A stretch of 46,817 nt of DNA, from contig CAILLK010000041.1 of assembly GCA_903835005.1 (NCBI GenBank), forward strand, positions 1 to 46,817. Direction: 5' to 3'. The translations under genes and the position numbers were made by a program. The notes beneath the pieces are model-generated. The model was not told the DNA's origin, searched no databases, and saw only the letters and a program-made list of their open reading frames with translations. Numbering within the stretch: position 1 is the stretch's first letter; every line of letters begins with the position of its first letter. This DNA is from an uncultured Bacteroidota bacterium. GTDB taxonomy: Bacteria > Bacteroidota > Bacteroidia > Chitinophagales > Chitinophagaceae. Positions 27,996 through 37,249 of the stretch are shown here, piece after piece.

Positions 27996-28324
27996 CTAAG
28001 CTGATAATTTATTGATCAGTTTTTGTAATTCCTGAGGCGAAACATTCTCCTGTTCTGCTTTATCAAAAATATCCATTAAGAATATTATATTTTTTACAAT
28101 GCGGACGTATGTAATTAATCTTGCCCCACCACTTTTGCCCTTGCTTTTGAAGCTATTGCAATTCTTATTTTGTAGCAATCCTTACCTAAAGGCGTTCCAA
28201 AGTAAGGGTCATCACTCAGTTGCCCAATAATTTTTAACAGGTCATCAAGAAGGGATTTGTATTTTTCAGACAGCCTTTTTAGTCTCCGCTCAAAATAATC
28301 AGTAGCCTTGATCTCGAAGTTCAT
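27996..28324 (-). pseudogene. RelE/ParE-family toxin gene split by a frameshift
   Basis: Two frames together make one RelE-like toxin of about 109 residues. The first (28324 down to 28115) gives MNFEIKATDYFERRLKRLS... up to CYKIRIAIASK, then goes off frame and stops. The second frame, entered at about 28145, continues SKGKSGGARLITYVRIVKN then IIFLMDIFDKAEQENV to a stop at 27996. The junction is at TCAAAAGCAAGG (about 28140-28151), where one missing base (for example in the A4 run at 28145-28148) restores the family pattern. No canonical slippery heptamer is present, so it is most likely an indel. The gene overlaps the end of the antitoxin gene by 26 nt. Confidence 0.78.
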
Positions 28325-28526
28325 TTATGAGGTCTTTGGCGTTTTTTAATTCTTTTTTGCCTTGCTCATAAAGTTTAACCTCATTAAAAGATTGGGCTAA
28401 GCCCTTCACAAACCTGCTTTTTCGCGTGTTTTTTACTTCCACAACCGCTTTGGCAATGTTATGGGTTTTCATTAATTCCATAAACAAAGGCACATTTCTA
28501 TCCTGAATGTCAACTACTAATTTCAT
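28299..28526 (-). CDS. Putative antitoxin of a RelE/ParE-type pair
   Basis: A 75-residue protein, taken from the ATG at 28526 (MKLVVDIQDRNVPLFMELMK). The frame is open upstream through 18 further codons of hydrophobic, unlikely sequence. The N-terminal strand-helix (KLVVDIQDRNVPLFMELMKT) resembles antitoxins paired with RelE toxins in Bacteroidota, and the C-terminal half is a charged helix (KELKNAKDLINELRDQGY) that would wrap the toxin. It overlaps the disrupted toxin gene by 26 nt, the usual arrangement in such operons. With the toxin broken it would have no active partner here. Confidence 0.72.
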   Translation of the reverse strand: MKLVVDIQDRNVPLFMELMKTHNIAKAVVEVKNTRKSRFVKGLAQSFNEVKLYEQGKKELKNAKDLINELRDQGY

Positions 28527-28623
28527 AACATAATATAGTACTTTCAATAGTAAAATTACGTAAAAAAATCCTATATTCAACTTAAAATTCCTGATAATTT
28601 TAGCTCAATTTCAGATGTAGTTT

Positions 28624-29946
28624 CTACTTCTTCCTCATAAATATCCTTATTGGCACCCCACTGAAATTAAAGTGGCTCCGCAATTTATTCTCCAGGAAGT
28701 TTTTATAAGGCTCCTTGATCCCATCGGGGTGATTGCAGAAAAATGCAAACGACGGCACAGCGGTAGGTACTTGCTGCACAAACTTGATCTTTACCGAATA
28801 ACCACGGGTCATTGGTGCAGGATAGCGTTCTATTTCCCTCAGCATGATCTCATTCAATACTGATGTCGTTACGCGGCGTAACCGGTTATCATAAACCTCT
28901 ATTGCCTTTTCCATTCCCTGGAAGATGCGCGATTTTTCGGTAGCTGATATGAAGATCACCGGAACGTCTGTAAATGGCTCCAGCTTTTCTTTCAGTTCTT
29001 TTTCAAAGTCGCGGGCAGTATTGGTTTCTTTCTTTACAAGGTCCCACTTATTCACCAGTATCACTACGCCCTTACCCTTGCGTGTAGCAAGGCTGAAGAT
29101 GCTCACATCCTGGGCAGTCAGTCCGTTTGTGGCATCTACCAGCAACATACAAACATCAGCCTCATCCATTGCCCTGATAGCACGTATCACCGAATAAAAC
29201 TCGAGGTCTTCATGCACATTCTTTTTCTTGCGGATACCCGCAGTATCTATCAGTATAAACTCCTTTCCGAATAGCTTGTAGTGGGTATGGATGGTATCGC
29301 GGGTGGTACCGGCAATATCTGATACTATGGTGCGTTCCTGGTTCACCAATGCATTCAGCAATGTTGACTTGCCTGCATTGGGCTGACCTATAATGGCAAA
29401 TTTAGGAAGCGGATTACCGTCTTTATCGGTCTCAATGGCTTCCACATCGTCATTGATGTGCGTCACCAGTTCATCCAGCAATTCACCTGTTCCGCTGCCG
29501 GAAATAGAGGACAACATAAAAGTTTTTTCAAAACCTAACGAGTAGAATTCTGTGGCATACAGAGCCCTTTCCTGGTTATCTACTTTGTTTACCACGAGCA
29601 AAACGGGTTTTGAAGACCGCCTCAATACATCGGCCATATCTTCATCCTGGCCGGTGATGCCGGTGGTTGTATCGCACACAAAAATGATCAGGTCCGCTTC
29701 ATCAATGGCTATTTCTACCTGCTTGCGAATCTCCCTTTCAAATACATCTTCCGATTTGGCAACAAAGCCTCCTGTATCTATAACATTGAATATCTTGCCG
29801 TTCCAGTCTGCAATGCCATATTGCCGGTCGCGGGTCACCCCGCTCTGGTCATCAACAATTGCCTTCCGTTCTTCCAATAAACGGTTAAATAGGGTTGATT
29901 TCCCTACATTCGGCCTTCCTACTATTGCAACTGTAAAACCCGGCAT
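28624..29946 (-). CDS. der: Ribosome-assembly GTPase Der
   Basis: A 440-residue cytoplasmic GTPase with two tandem G domains needed for 50S maturation. Domain one has GRPNVGKSTLFN, DTGG and NKVD; domain two has GQPNAGKSTLLN, DTAGIRKK and NKWD. The C-terminal KH-like domain ends FSGVPIRIFMRKK. The protein is complete. A minus-strand TACCTTTG element lies about 55 nt upstream. Confidence 0.97.
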   Translation of the reverse strand: MPGFTVAIVGRPNVGKSTLFNRLLEERKAIVDDQSGVTRDRQYGIADWNGKIFNVIDTGGFVAKSEDVFEREIRKQVEIAIDEADLIIFVCDTTTGITGQDEDMADVLRRSSKPVLLVVNKVDNQERALYATEFYSLGFEKTFMLSSISGSGTGELLDELVTHINDDVEAIETDKDGNPLPKFAIIGQPNAGKSTLLNALVNQERTIVSDIAGTTRDTIHTHYKLFGKEFILIDTAGIRKKKNVHEDLEFYSVIRAIRAMDEADVCMLLVDATNGLTAQDVSIFSLATRKGKGVVILVNKWDLVKKETNTARDFEKELKEKLEPFTDVPVIFISATEKSRIFQGMEKAIEVYDNRLRRVTTSVLNEIMLREIERYPAPMTRGYSVKIKFVQQVPTAVPSFAFFCNHPDGIKEPYKNFLENKLRSHFNFSGVPIRIFMRKK

Positions 29947-29998
29947 ACTCTTTATTTATATTGTGCCCCATTGATATTCGTTTTTGGGTATGGGCGTG

Positions 29999-30006
29999 CA
30001 AAGGTA
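29999..30006 (-). promoter_or_regulatory. -7 element for der
   Basis: TACCTTTG on the minus strand, about 55 nt before the der ATG. The -33 region has no clear TTTG. Confidence 0.45.
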
Positions 30007-30046
30007 CTTCTAAAAAAGCAGCGTATAACTTTTTTTAATAATCAGG

Positions 30047-30074
30047 TTTGTTAAAACGATAATCTATATCTTTG
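30047..30074 (+). promoter_or_regulatory. Promoter of the PNGase F-like gene
   Basis: TTTG at 30047-30050 and TATCTTTG (TAnnTTTG) at 30067-30074. The 16-bp spacer is shorter than the usual 19-21. The start codon is 23 nt downstream. Confidence 0.5.
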
Positions 30075-30097
30075 GAAATTAATCTAAACATAATAGG

Positions 30098-32086
30098 ATG
30101 AAAAGGTATTTTTATTTAATTGGCATGATTTTATGCCTTGCTTCCACTGCCAAAGCTGCTCCGGGCGATACTACCTGGGTGCAGGCAACAATTAAAAATC
30201 TCACCTGGTACGGTAATTATGACAGTACCGTAGTATTTCCTCATGGCAAAACATACAGGAGCATTTATATGATATTTACACTTGGTAAATATATGTGCCC
30301 TGGTTACAATCCGGCTACAGCCGGTACCGGATCAGGTCAATCTGGCTGGTGCGGCGACTGGGATTATACTGTTCTGAATTATGTTACAACGCCCGACGGA
30401 CAGAGTTATGAAATGGGAAGGCTCATTACCCCCTATTACAATGCATTAACGCCAAGAATGGGATGGACAGCTACACATGACTATGTATACGATGTTACCG
30501 ATTATGCGCCATTACTGCATGATACGGTAACAATTAATACCTTGTTTTCCGGTTATTCAGGCGGCTTTACGGAGAATATAAGGTTTGCCATGATTGAGGG
30601 TGCGCCAGACAGGGATGTTGTTGGTATTAAGCGTTTATGGAATGGTAGTTTCGGCTATGGAGGCACACCAAGTATCAATGCCCATTTTACCCCGGTATTA
30701 GATACGGCACCCGAATTTACGCAGTCTGCTACCCTGAAATTCATCGTTACCGGTCACGGTTCAGATGCCAATGGCTGCTGCGAATTTATGTCGCACAACT
30801 ACCAGGTAAATCTCAACAGCACTCAAATAGACAATCAGACGATCTGGCGCAGTGATTGCGGAGCAAATGAATTGTATCCTCAGTCGGGTACATGGCCTAT
30901 CCAAAGAGGTAACTGGTGCCCTGGGGCATTGGTTTATCCGCGCTACACCAATCTTCCTGGTATAGTTGCCGGTTCCGAATTCCGCCTGGGCTTACAATTT
31001 GATCCTTATTCAGGTGGAGGCTCATATACTACAGAAGCTATCCTGTTTTATTACGGTGCATTGAAAAAAACTCTGGATGCCTCAATAGACCAGATCATTT
31101 CACCAACCAACGATGCCAATCATCTTCGCGAAAATCCTATCTGCGGATCACCCGTCATACATGTAAAAAACAGGGGTGCAGCCAAAATCAATTCCATTTC
31201 GTTTCAGTATGGAGTCAAGGGTGGTACGATGGTTAATTATACATGGCCATGTTCCCTGACTACTTTTGCGGAATCAGATGTTACTCTTCCCGCCCTGAAC
31301 GATTTAAATACTATTGCCGGTGACACCCTTGTGCATTCATTCGTGGTGAAAATACTTACGGTTAACGGGTCGGTTGATGCAGATACTACCAATAATATCA
31401 TGACCTCACAGTTTAATTCAGCCCCCTACTGGCCATCCAGTTTCAGGTTGAGCTTTTACACCACCAATAACTCCATAAGTTCAGACCCTACCATATCTGA
31501 AGATAGCTGGGCGATTTATGATGCAAACAATAATGTAGTTAAATCTCGCACAAATGCTGCACTCCAGAAATTGTATACCGATACGGTTAAATTGCCTACC
31601 GGTTTTTATAAACTGGTAATTTACGACAGCAGTTGCTTTGGATTGAGCTGGTGGTATTTCCCTGATTTAGGCCTTACTGCAGGATATTTCAATGCGAAAA
31701 AGTTAAACGTAAATACATTGATACCCATGACCAACTATACTTATACCGGCACTTACAATAATGATATCGGTTGTGGCTTTACCCAGTATTTTTATACGGT
31801 TGACACAGCTGAAAGTATAACCAATGTTTCGAACAATGAGATGAGCCTGGAAGCTTATCCTAATCCGGCACAGAATATTGTGAACGTGGAAATAGGTGGA
31901 TTGAACAGTGTAAAGGGAAAGATCAGAATTATTGATGCCCTGGGCAGGGTAGTTTCTGAAACCAGTGTATTTGATACCCACCGGCAGATTGATACACATG
32001 AACTTGTTAATGGATTATATACACTACTGTTCATCAACGATAATGGCGGGAATATGCTTTCTACACGGTTGCTGATTGCGAAATAA
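30098..32086 (+). CDS. PNGase F-like secreted glycosidase with T9SS sorting domain
   Basis: A 662-residue protein with a signal peptide (residues 1-20, ending AKAA). The first ~330 residues match peptide-N-glycosidase F: CGDWDYTVLNYV (position of catalytic Asp60), EMGRLITPYY, FIVTGHGSDANGCCEFMSHN (with the Glu that aligns to the catalytic Glu206) and RGNWCPGALV. PNGase F cleaves N-linked glycans from Asn. The middle 230 residues look like beta-sandwich modules and the last 80 are a Por-type sorting domain (LEAYPNPAQNIVNVEI ... GLYTLLF). It is likely secreted and acts on environmental glycoproteins. The alignment is from memory of the family. Confidence 0.85.
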   Translation: MKRYFYLIGMILCLASTAKAAPGDTTWVQATIKNLTWYGNYDSTVVFPHGKTYRSIYMIFTLGKYMCPGYNPATAGTGSGQSGWCGDWDYTVLNYVTTPDGQSYEMGRLITPYYNALTPRMGWTATHDYVYDVTDYAPLLHDTVTINTLFSGYSGGFTENIRFAMIEGAPDRDVVGIKRLWNGSFGYGGTPSINAHFTPVLDTAPEFTQSATLKFIVTGHGSDANGCCEFMSHNYQVNLNSTQIDNQTIWRSDCGANELYPQSGTWPIQRGNWCPGALVYPRYTNLPGIVAGSEFRLGLQFDPYSGGGSYTTEAILFYYGALKKTLDASIDQIISPTNDANHLRENPICGSPVIHVKNRGAAKINSISFQYGVKGGTMVNYTWPCSLTTFAESDVTLPALNDLNTIAGDTLVHSFVVKILTVNGSVDADTTNNIMTSQFNSAPYWPSSFRLSFYTTNNSISSDPTISEDSWAIYDANNNVVKSRTNAALQKLYTDTVKLPTGFYKLVIYDSSCFGLSWWYFPDLGLTAGYFNAKKLNVNTLIPMTNYTYTGTYNNDIGCGFTQYFYTVDTAESITNVSNNEMSLEAYPNPAQNIVNVEIGGLNSVKGKIRIIDALGRVVSETSVFDTHRQIDTHELVNGLYTLLFINDNGGNMLSTRLLIAK

Positions 32087-32111
32087 CCTCTTATAACAGA
32101 TTTACCGGAAG

Positions 32112-32138
32112 AAACAGGCTGCATAATGCAGCCTGTTT
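32112..32138 (+). terminator. Intrinsic terminator after the PNGase F-like gene
   Basis: A 13-bp perfect inverted repeat (aaacaggctgcat / atgcagcctgttt) followed by T-rich sequence, 26 bp past the stop codon. Its right end overlaps the likely -33 box (TTTG at 32137-32140) of the next gene. Confidence 0.8.
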
Positions 32139-32162
32139 TGCATCAGGATGGCAGATGTTTTA

Positions 32163-32170
32163 TATTTTTG
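32163..32170 (+). promoter_or_regulatory. -7 element before the TPR gene
   Basis: TATTTTTG (TAnnTTTG) only 7 nt before the ATG at 32178, implying an almost leaderless mRNA. A TTTG at 32137-32140 gives a 22-bp spacer. Confidence 0.5.
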
Positions 32171-32177
32171 AAGGATT

Positions 32178-32492
32178 ATGAACGGACGTATTGAAAAGCT
32201 GAAAACCTATTTGCACCAATCACCAGCCGATTGTTTCTTAAACCATGCACTTGCACTGGAGTATATAAAGGATGGAGATGAGGCAGCCGCCAGAAAGCAT
32301 TTTGAACTGAACCTTGCCAACGACCCAACCTATGTGGCCACTTATTACCACCTGGGCAAGCTGCTGGAACGAATTGGTGAAAATGAACAGGCATTACAGA
32401 TTTATGAACAAGGCATGGCTCAGGCAAAAGCGGCAAAGGACAATCATTCGTACAGCGAACTTCTGGGGGCGTATGAGGAACTGGCATATTAA
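32178..32492 (+). CDS. Small TPR-repeat protein
   Basis: A 104-residue cytoplasmic protein made of about two to three TPR units: NHALALEYIKDGDEAAARKHF, then YVATYYHLGKLLERIGENEQ and ALQIYEQGMAQAKAAKD. It ends GAYEELAY. Such small proteins are widespread in Bacteroidota beside tilS or other core genes, with no defined role. The tilS gene follows 57 bp later and may be co-transcribed. Confidence 0.82.
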   Translation: MNGRIEKLKTYLHQSPADCFLNHALALEYIKDGDEAAARKHFELNLANDPTYVATYYHLGKLLERIGENEQALQIYEQGMAQAKAAKDNHSYSELLGAYEELAY

Positions 32493-32549
32493 GTTGACAA
32501 GTTCCCTCCGCCGCTGAAGCTTAAGCGGGCAAAGGATAAGATTTATCAG

Positions 32550-33884
32550 ATGAGGTTATTAAAGGAATTTAAGGAGAAATGGGAGTTGGGTGGTTTTGCC
32601 AGGCCGGCAGAGATTGTATTGCTGGCAGTGAGCGGAGGATCGGATAGTATGGTAATGGCTGATTTGTTTCTTAAATGCAGCATATCATTTGCTGTGGCGC
32701 ATTGCAATTTCGGGATGAGGGGCGAGGAGTCTGATAGGGATGAACGGCTGGTTCGGGATTGGTGCCTGCTGAATAATATAACCTGCCATGCTGTGCTTTT
32801 TGACACCAAGCACCAGGCCCTGGAACGGAAGAAAGGAACACAGGAAACTGCAAGGGATCTGCGGTATCAATGGTTTGAAGAAATAAGAATGGAGCACGGC
32901 TATGCTAAAATTGTAACCGCTCATCATGCCAATGATAATGTGGAGACGATGCTCATTAACCTGCTGAAAGGCACGGGTATAGGCGGACTGCATGGCATCA
33001 GGCCGGTTAACGGGCATATTATAAGGCCATTGCTGTTTGCCACAAAAGAGCGGATTGCTGCATATGCTGCTGAGCATAGTGTACCCTACAGGGATGATGC
33101 CTCCAATGCAACGGACGACTACCTTCGCAATGCGGTAAGGCATCACGTAATACCCGCCATGCAGCAATGGTTTCCCGGTGTGGTAGATAACGTGAATCAA
33201 AGTATAAGCAGGTTTGGTGAGGCGGAAATACTGTACAGAAAAGCTATAGAACAAGAGCGTAAACAACTTATAGAACAACGGGGGCAGGACTGGTATATAC
33301 CCATCCGTAAACTAAAACTCAGGCAGCCGTTGGCTACTATATGTTATGAGTTATTGCTGCCATTCGGATTTTCGCCGGGCCAGGTGCCAGATGTGATTGG
33401 CCTTTTATCGTCAATAAGCGGGCATTATGTTGCTTCAGCCACCTACCGGGTAATAAGGAACCGGGATTTCCTGGTGGTTACTGCCCTGCCGGAACCTGCT
33501 GCCGACCTGGTATTGGTGGAGTCGGCGCCATCCACGGTTGAAACCGGGAAGTACCTGTTTTCATTCGCCATAAAAGATAAACCAGCACAAATACCCGAAG
33601 ATAAAAATGAGGCATGGCTGGACATGAAAGATATTTCTTTTCCGCTTGTGTTGCGCAAATGGCGCAATGGCGATTACCTCTATCCGCTGGGGATGAAAAT
33701 GAAAATGAAAAAAGTGAGCAGGTTGCTGATAGATACAAAGACTGCCCTGCAGGACAAGGAAGAAATACGGGTACTGGAATGCAATAAGCGCATAGCCTGG
33801 GTGAGTGGCATAAGAATAGATGAGCGGTTTAAAGTAGACAATAACACTGAAAAGGTGCTGGTGGTAAAAAGGACTCTGAAATAG
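32550..33884 (+). CDS. tilS: tRNA(Ile)-lysidine synthase TilS
   Basis: A 444-residue cytoplasmic enzyme that converts C34 of tRNA-Ile (CAU) to lysidine, which is essential for reading AUA codons. The PP-loop motif LLAVSGGSDSMVM lies near residue 30, followed by AHCNFGMRG and TAHHANDNVETMLINLLKGTG. The C-terminal TilS domain has LRKWRNGDYLYPLGMKMK and the end KVLVVKRTLK. Start at 32550 is the usual family start. It converges on the rhomboid gene with only 1 bp between stops. Confidence 0.96.
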   Translation: MRLLKEFKEKWELGGFARPAEIVLLAVSGGSDSMVMADLFLKCSISFAVAHCNFGMRGEESDRDERLVRDWCLLNNITCHAVLFDTKHQALERKKGTQETARDLRYQWFEEIRMEHGYAKIVTAHHANDNVETMLINLLKGTGIGGLHGIRPVNGHIIRPLLFATKERIAAYAAEHSVPYRDDASNATDDYLRNAVRHHVIPAMQQWFPGVVDNVNQSISRFGEAEILYRKAIEQERKQLIEQRGQDWYIPIRKLKLRQPLATICYELLLPFGFSPGQVPDVIGLLSSISGHYVASATYRVIRNRDFLVVTALPEPAADLVLVESAPSTVETGKYLFSFAIKDKPAQIPEDKNEAWLDMKDISFPLVLRKWRNGDYLYPLGMKMKMKKVSRLLIDTKTALQDKEEIRVLECNKRIAWVSGIRIDERFKVDNNTEKVLVVKRTLK

Positions 33885-33885
33885 C

Positions 33886-34500
33886 TCAGTACCGGTTCAT
33901 GATGGCATCCATGAACAAACGGCCATGGGTGGGGTCGGAAAAGAAAGCGAATACAAAACCATATACCCCGCCCCACAGGTGCGCATCGTGGCCAATATTA
34001 TCCGCAGCCCTTTTGGATGACCATGCCGAGTAAACGAGGTACAGCACAGCAAATAATATTGCGGGTATGCCTATTGGTATAAACATAATGCCTATTTTAT
34101 CCCAGGGATGGTAATAGATGAAAGCAAAAAGTACGGCCGATACCCCGCCCGATGCGCCCAATGCCATATAATAGCTGTGATTGCGGTGCTTGAAAAACGC
34201 TGGCAGTGAGGCAACAATAATACCTGTAAGATAAAGAACCACAAAAACCCAGCTGGCGCTTAAGGTAGCAAAATCGCGCTCCATATAGCCGCCAAAGAGA
34301 TAAAGGGCATACATATTGAAAGCCAGGTGGGGTATATCGGCATGAATGAAACCCGAACTGAGCAGGCGGTGATATTCATTCATATTGGTCATGCCAAAGG
34401 GGTATAGTATTAACCTGTTCCTGACTTCATTATTGCTGAAAGCCAGCAATGAAATAAGAACTGTTATCAGCACAATGATGATGGTATAATTTGTGGCCAT
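33886..34500 (-). CDS. Rhomboid-family intramembrane serine protease
   Basis: A 204-residue inner-membrane protein with about six hydrophobic segments. HADIPHLAFNMYALYLFGG (HLxxN type oxyanion motif), MALGASGGVSAVLFAF with the catalytic Ser in GASG, and AHLWGGVYGFVFAF with the catalytic His. It cleaves within transmembrane helices of unknown substrates. The gene is complete and lies 45 bp after rlmH on the same strand. Confidence 0.93.
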   Translation of the reverse strand: MATNYTIIIVLITVLISLLAFSNNEVRNRLILYPFGMTNMNEYHRLLSSGFIHADIPHLAFNMYALYLFGGYMERDFATLSASWVFVVLYLTGIIVASLPAFFKHRNHSYYMALGASGGVSAVLFAFIYYHPWDKIGIMFIPIGIPAILFAVLYLVYSAWSSKRAADNIGHDAHLWGGVYGFVFAFFSDPTHGRLFMDAIMNRY

Positions 34501-34545
34501 AGATTTTGTTGTGCGAAAGTAATGAAAGGAAACGGGTTTCTGATA

Positions 34546-35019
34546 TCAGGGGTGATGATAGGGTGAGTTGTTGAGGATACTGAAGGCGCGGTATACCTGC
34601 TCAGCCACAATAAGCCTCACCAATTGGTGGGGAAATACCAGGTGAGATAACGACCAGCACTGGTTGGCCCTTTTCCTTATGACCTCAGTAACACCGAATG
34701 CGCCGCCTATGAGAATTACCAGTGTCTTTACGCCCTGGTTCATGCACTGCTGGAACTGCTGCGACCACTGAATGGAGTTGAGCATTTTGCCCCGCTCATC
34801 GAGTAGAACAAGGTAATGAGCAGGGGTTAGCTTTTTAAGTATCAGCTCTTCTTCCTGCAGCCTGGTGCGCTCAATATCGGTTGTGGCATTTTTCTTCGCG
34901 GTTTGCAGCACTACAAGGGCAACGGGATTGTAAGGTTTTGTTTTCTGGAAATAGTAGGACACTCCATCTTCTATGAAGGATTCATTTTCTTTGCCGAGCG
35001 ACCAGATTTCAATGTTCAT
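34546..35019 (-). CDS. rlmH: 23S rRNA (pseudouridine1915-N3)-methyltransferase RlmH
   Basis: A 157-residue SPOUT methyltransferase acting on pseudouridine 1915 of 23S rRNA in 70S ribosomes. Family marks: MNIEIWSLGKENE at the start, YLVLLDERGKMLNSIQWSQQ, TLVILIGGAFGVTEVIRKRA and the trefoil-knot end SHLVFPHQLVRLIVAEQVYR then AFSILNNSPYHHP. It is full length. Confidence 0.96.
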   Translation of the reverse strand: MNIEIWSLGKENESFIEDGVSYYFQKTKPYNPVALVVLQTAKKNATTDIERTRLQEEELILKKLTPAHYLVLLDERGKMLNSIQWSQQFQQCMNQGVKTLVILIGGAFGVTEVIRKRANQCWSLSHLVFPHQLVRLIVAEQVYRAFSILNNSPYHHP

Positions 35020-35223
35020 TATTAGTTGTCAAATGTAGTGAAAATATCATGTACTGCGATTAAGTGTTTCTGAAGCACCTGCTCCGATGCAAAATTGCAG
35101 GCTGGCACAAGCGATAATTACGGGAATTTTCCCGTCGGTTATGCATATTTTCCCCTCAAATTACCGCTGTTCAACGGTATCTGCTCATAACCTTTACTTA
35201 TACCTTGCACTAAAATTAAAACA

Positions 35224-35499
35224 ATGGCATTTATATTGGTTACTGCCGATTTCCCGGAAATAGACAGCACGGAATTTGAGGTAATTTTCAGCAGGCTTGA
35301 AGAAGAAAACTGGATAAAGTTGCACAATCACAATGATCCATCCAACACTATCTGGTTCAATGCCCTTTTTACCGAAAAACCGGAAGAGGCAATCATTTCT
35401 GCCCGGCACAAATTCACCACTTGCTGTATTCCCTATTGCATTCCGCGGCTTAGCCTGGAATGGGGCTCCAGCGACCAGTTTTTATACTCCTGCCTCTGA
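35224..35499 (+). CDS. Small hypothetical protein
   Basis: A 91-residue soluble protein with alternating strand-like and helical segments: MAFILVTADFPEID, EFEVIFSRLEEENWIKLHNH, NTIWFNALFTEKPEEAIISA, RHKFTTCCIPYCIPRLSLEW. It has four Cys in the second half (TCCIPYC and YSCL). No known family is recognised. It stands between rlmH and ahcY, with a hairpin behind it at 35644-35675. The good codon pattern and clean frame favour a real gene. Confidence 0.6.
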   Translation: MAFILVTADFPEIDSTEFEVIFSRLEEENWIKLHNHNDPSNTIWFNALFTEKPEEAIISARHKFTTCCIPYCIPRLSLEWGSSDQFLYSCL

Positions 35500-35643
35500 G
35501 GCCTGGATTACTTTCTATCGCATGGATAACTTATTGTTAATTGATAATTGATACTGATTACCTGGCCATCCGGCTGTGAAAAATAACTTTAAAGGATCAA
35601 TCAGATCCGCTCTTACCAACAAAAGCCTTTCACCAGGGCAATA

Positions 35644-35675
35644 AGAAAAGGGCTCCAACCATGGAACCCTTTTCT
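35644..35675. terminator. Bidirectional terminator between the small gene and ahcY
   Basis: agaaaaggg-c-tcca pairs with tgga-a-cccttttct. It lies between the convergent 91-residue gene (ends 35499) and ahcY (ends 35735), so it can serve both. Confidence 0.7.
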
Positions 35676-35734
35676 ATTATTATTAAAGATAATCGCAAAC
35701 TTCAGACTTTCGGTTAAATACTTCCTGTTTAGGA

Positions 35735-37063
35735 CTAATACCTGTACATCTCTGACTTAAATGGCCCGTTCTTATCCAAACCCAGATAGTCTGCCTGCTC
35801 GGTAGTCAGTTCTTCCAGATCAGCGCCAACCTTTGCCAGATGCAGGCGTGCCACTTTCTCATCCAGATGCTTAGGCAGCACATATACCTTATTCTCGTAC
35901 TTATCGTGGTTCAGCCACAGCTCAATCTGTGCCAGGGTCTGGTTGCTGAATGAATTACTCATTACAAAGCTCGGATGGCCGGTAGCACAACCCAGATTTA
36001 CCAGACGGCCTTCAGCAAGTACTATTACTTCTTTACCATCAATGTTGTAAAGGTCCACCTGCGGCTTAATGGTATCCTTCGTTTGGCCATAATTGTTATT
36101 CAGCCATGCCATGTCTATTTCAATATCAAAGTGTCCGATGTTGCACACAATCGCCTTATCTTTCATAGCGCGGAAGTGCTTCTCTGTGATCAGGTCGCGG
36201 CAACCAGAAGCGGTAACAACGATATCAGCTTCTTTTACAGCATCTATCATTTTCTTCACTTCAAATCCATCCATTGCAGCCTGCAGCGCGCAGATAGGAT
36301 CTATTTCAGTAACCATAACACGGGCACCGGCGCCACGCAATGATTGCGCGCTTCCCTTACCCACATCGCCATAACCACCTACTACTGCCACTTTACCTGC
36401 CATCATTACATCTGTTGCGCGGCGTATAGCATCTACCAGGCTTTCCTGGCAACCATATTTATTGTCAAACTTCGATTTGGTAACCGAGTCATTTACATTG
36501 ATTGCCGGAATCGGTAAAGTACCCTTGGTCATACGCTCATACAGGCGGTGAACACCAGTAGTAGTCTCTTCGCTCAGGCCCTTAATGTGCTGTATCAGTT
36601 CGGTATAATGATCCAGTACGATATTGGTGAGGTCACCGCCATCATCAAGGATCATATTCAGCGGACGGTCTTCGCTTCCGAAAAACAAGGTCTGCTCAAT
36701 ACACCAGTCCGCATCCTGCAGGCTTTGGCCTTTCCATGCAAATACACCAATACCGGCAGCAGCAATAGCAGCTGCAGCATGGTCCTGTGTAGAGAAAATG
36801 TTGCACGAGCTCCAGCGTACTTCTGCACCAAGGGCAATCAGGGTTTCTATCAGCACAGCTGTCTGAATGGTCATGTGCAGGCAGCCTGCTATGCGCGCGC
36901 CCTTAAGTGGCTGGCTCGGTCCATACTCCGCACGGATGGCCATCAGACCCGGCATTTCAGCCTCAGCCAGTCTTATTTCTTTCCGGCCCCACTCTGCAAG
37001 GCTGATGTCTTTTACTTTATACGGCAGTTTAAAGTCAATCTGTGAACGAGTCATCGTGCTCAT
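35735..37063 (-). CDS. ahcY: Adenosylhomocysteinase
   Basis: A 442-residue NAD-dependent enzyme that hydrolyses S-adenosylhomocysteine to adenosine and homocysteine. Landmarks are [52 protein letters not shown], the NAD-binding [22 protein letters not shown] and [18 protein letters not shown]. The longer frame begins at 37111, but the promoter-like element at 37090-37097 lies inside it, so the ATG at 37063 ([11 protein letters not shown]) is preferred. Full length. Confidence 0.96.
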   Translation of the reverse strand: MSTMTRSQIDFKLPYKVKDISLAEWGRKEIRLAEAEMPGLMAIRAEYGPSQPLKGARIAGCLHMTIQTAVLIETLIALGAEVRWSSCNIFSTQDHAAAAIAAAGIGVFAWKGQSLQDADWCIEQTLFFGSEDRPLNMILDDGGDLTNIVLDHYTELIQHIKGLSEETTTGVHRLYERMTKGTLPIPAINVNDSVTKSKFDNKYGCQESLVDAIRRATDVMMAGKVAVVGGYGDVGKGSAQSLRGAGARVMVTEIDPICALQAAMDGFEVKKMIDAVKEADIVVTASGCRDLITEKHFRAMKDKAIVCNIGHFDIEIDMAWLNNNYGQTKDTIKPQVDLYNIDGKEVIVLAEGRLVNLGCATGHPSFVMSNSFSNQTLAQIELWLNHDKYENKVYVLPKHLDEKVARLHLAKVGADLEELTTEQADYLGLDKNGPFKSEMYRY

Positions 37064-37089
37064 AAATGGTTTTATTTTTGAAATGGTGC

Positions 37090-37097
37090 CAAAGGTA
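37090..37097 (-). promoter_or_regulatory. -7 element for ahcY that decides the start
   Basis: TACCTTTG on the minus strand, 27 nt upstream of the ATG at 37063 and inside the longer reading frame from 37111. Confidence 0.5.
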
Positions 37098-37204
37098 CTT
37101 ACTTTTTGCATATCTGTTGTGGTATCAGGATGGCATATCAGACGAATTCTCTATAGGGGATATGTTAAAAGTTATTAAAGGCCAATATCCAAATTATAAG
37201 ATTA

Positions 37205-37234
37205 TTTGTTTTCATAAACTTATTTATATATTTG
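37205..37234 (+). promoter_or_regulatory. Promoter of the three-helix membrane protein gene
   Basis: TTTG at 37205-37208, 18-bp spacer, TATATTTG (TAnnTTTG) at 37227-37234. The upstream TTG start at 37232 falls inside the -7 box, so translation should begin at the ATG at 37250. Confidence 0.7.
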
Positions 37235-37249
37235 GTTAATCATCCTTAT

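Noticed and set aside
28138-28151. Programmed -1 frameshifting in the RelE-like gene
   Set aside because: No canonical X XXY YYZ slippery heptamer in the correct frame; an indel in the A4 run is simpler.
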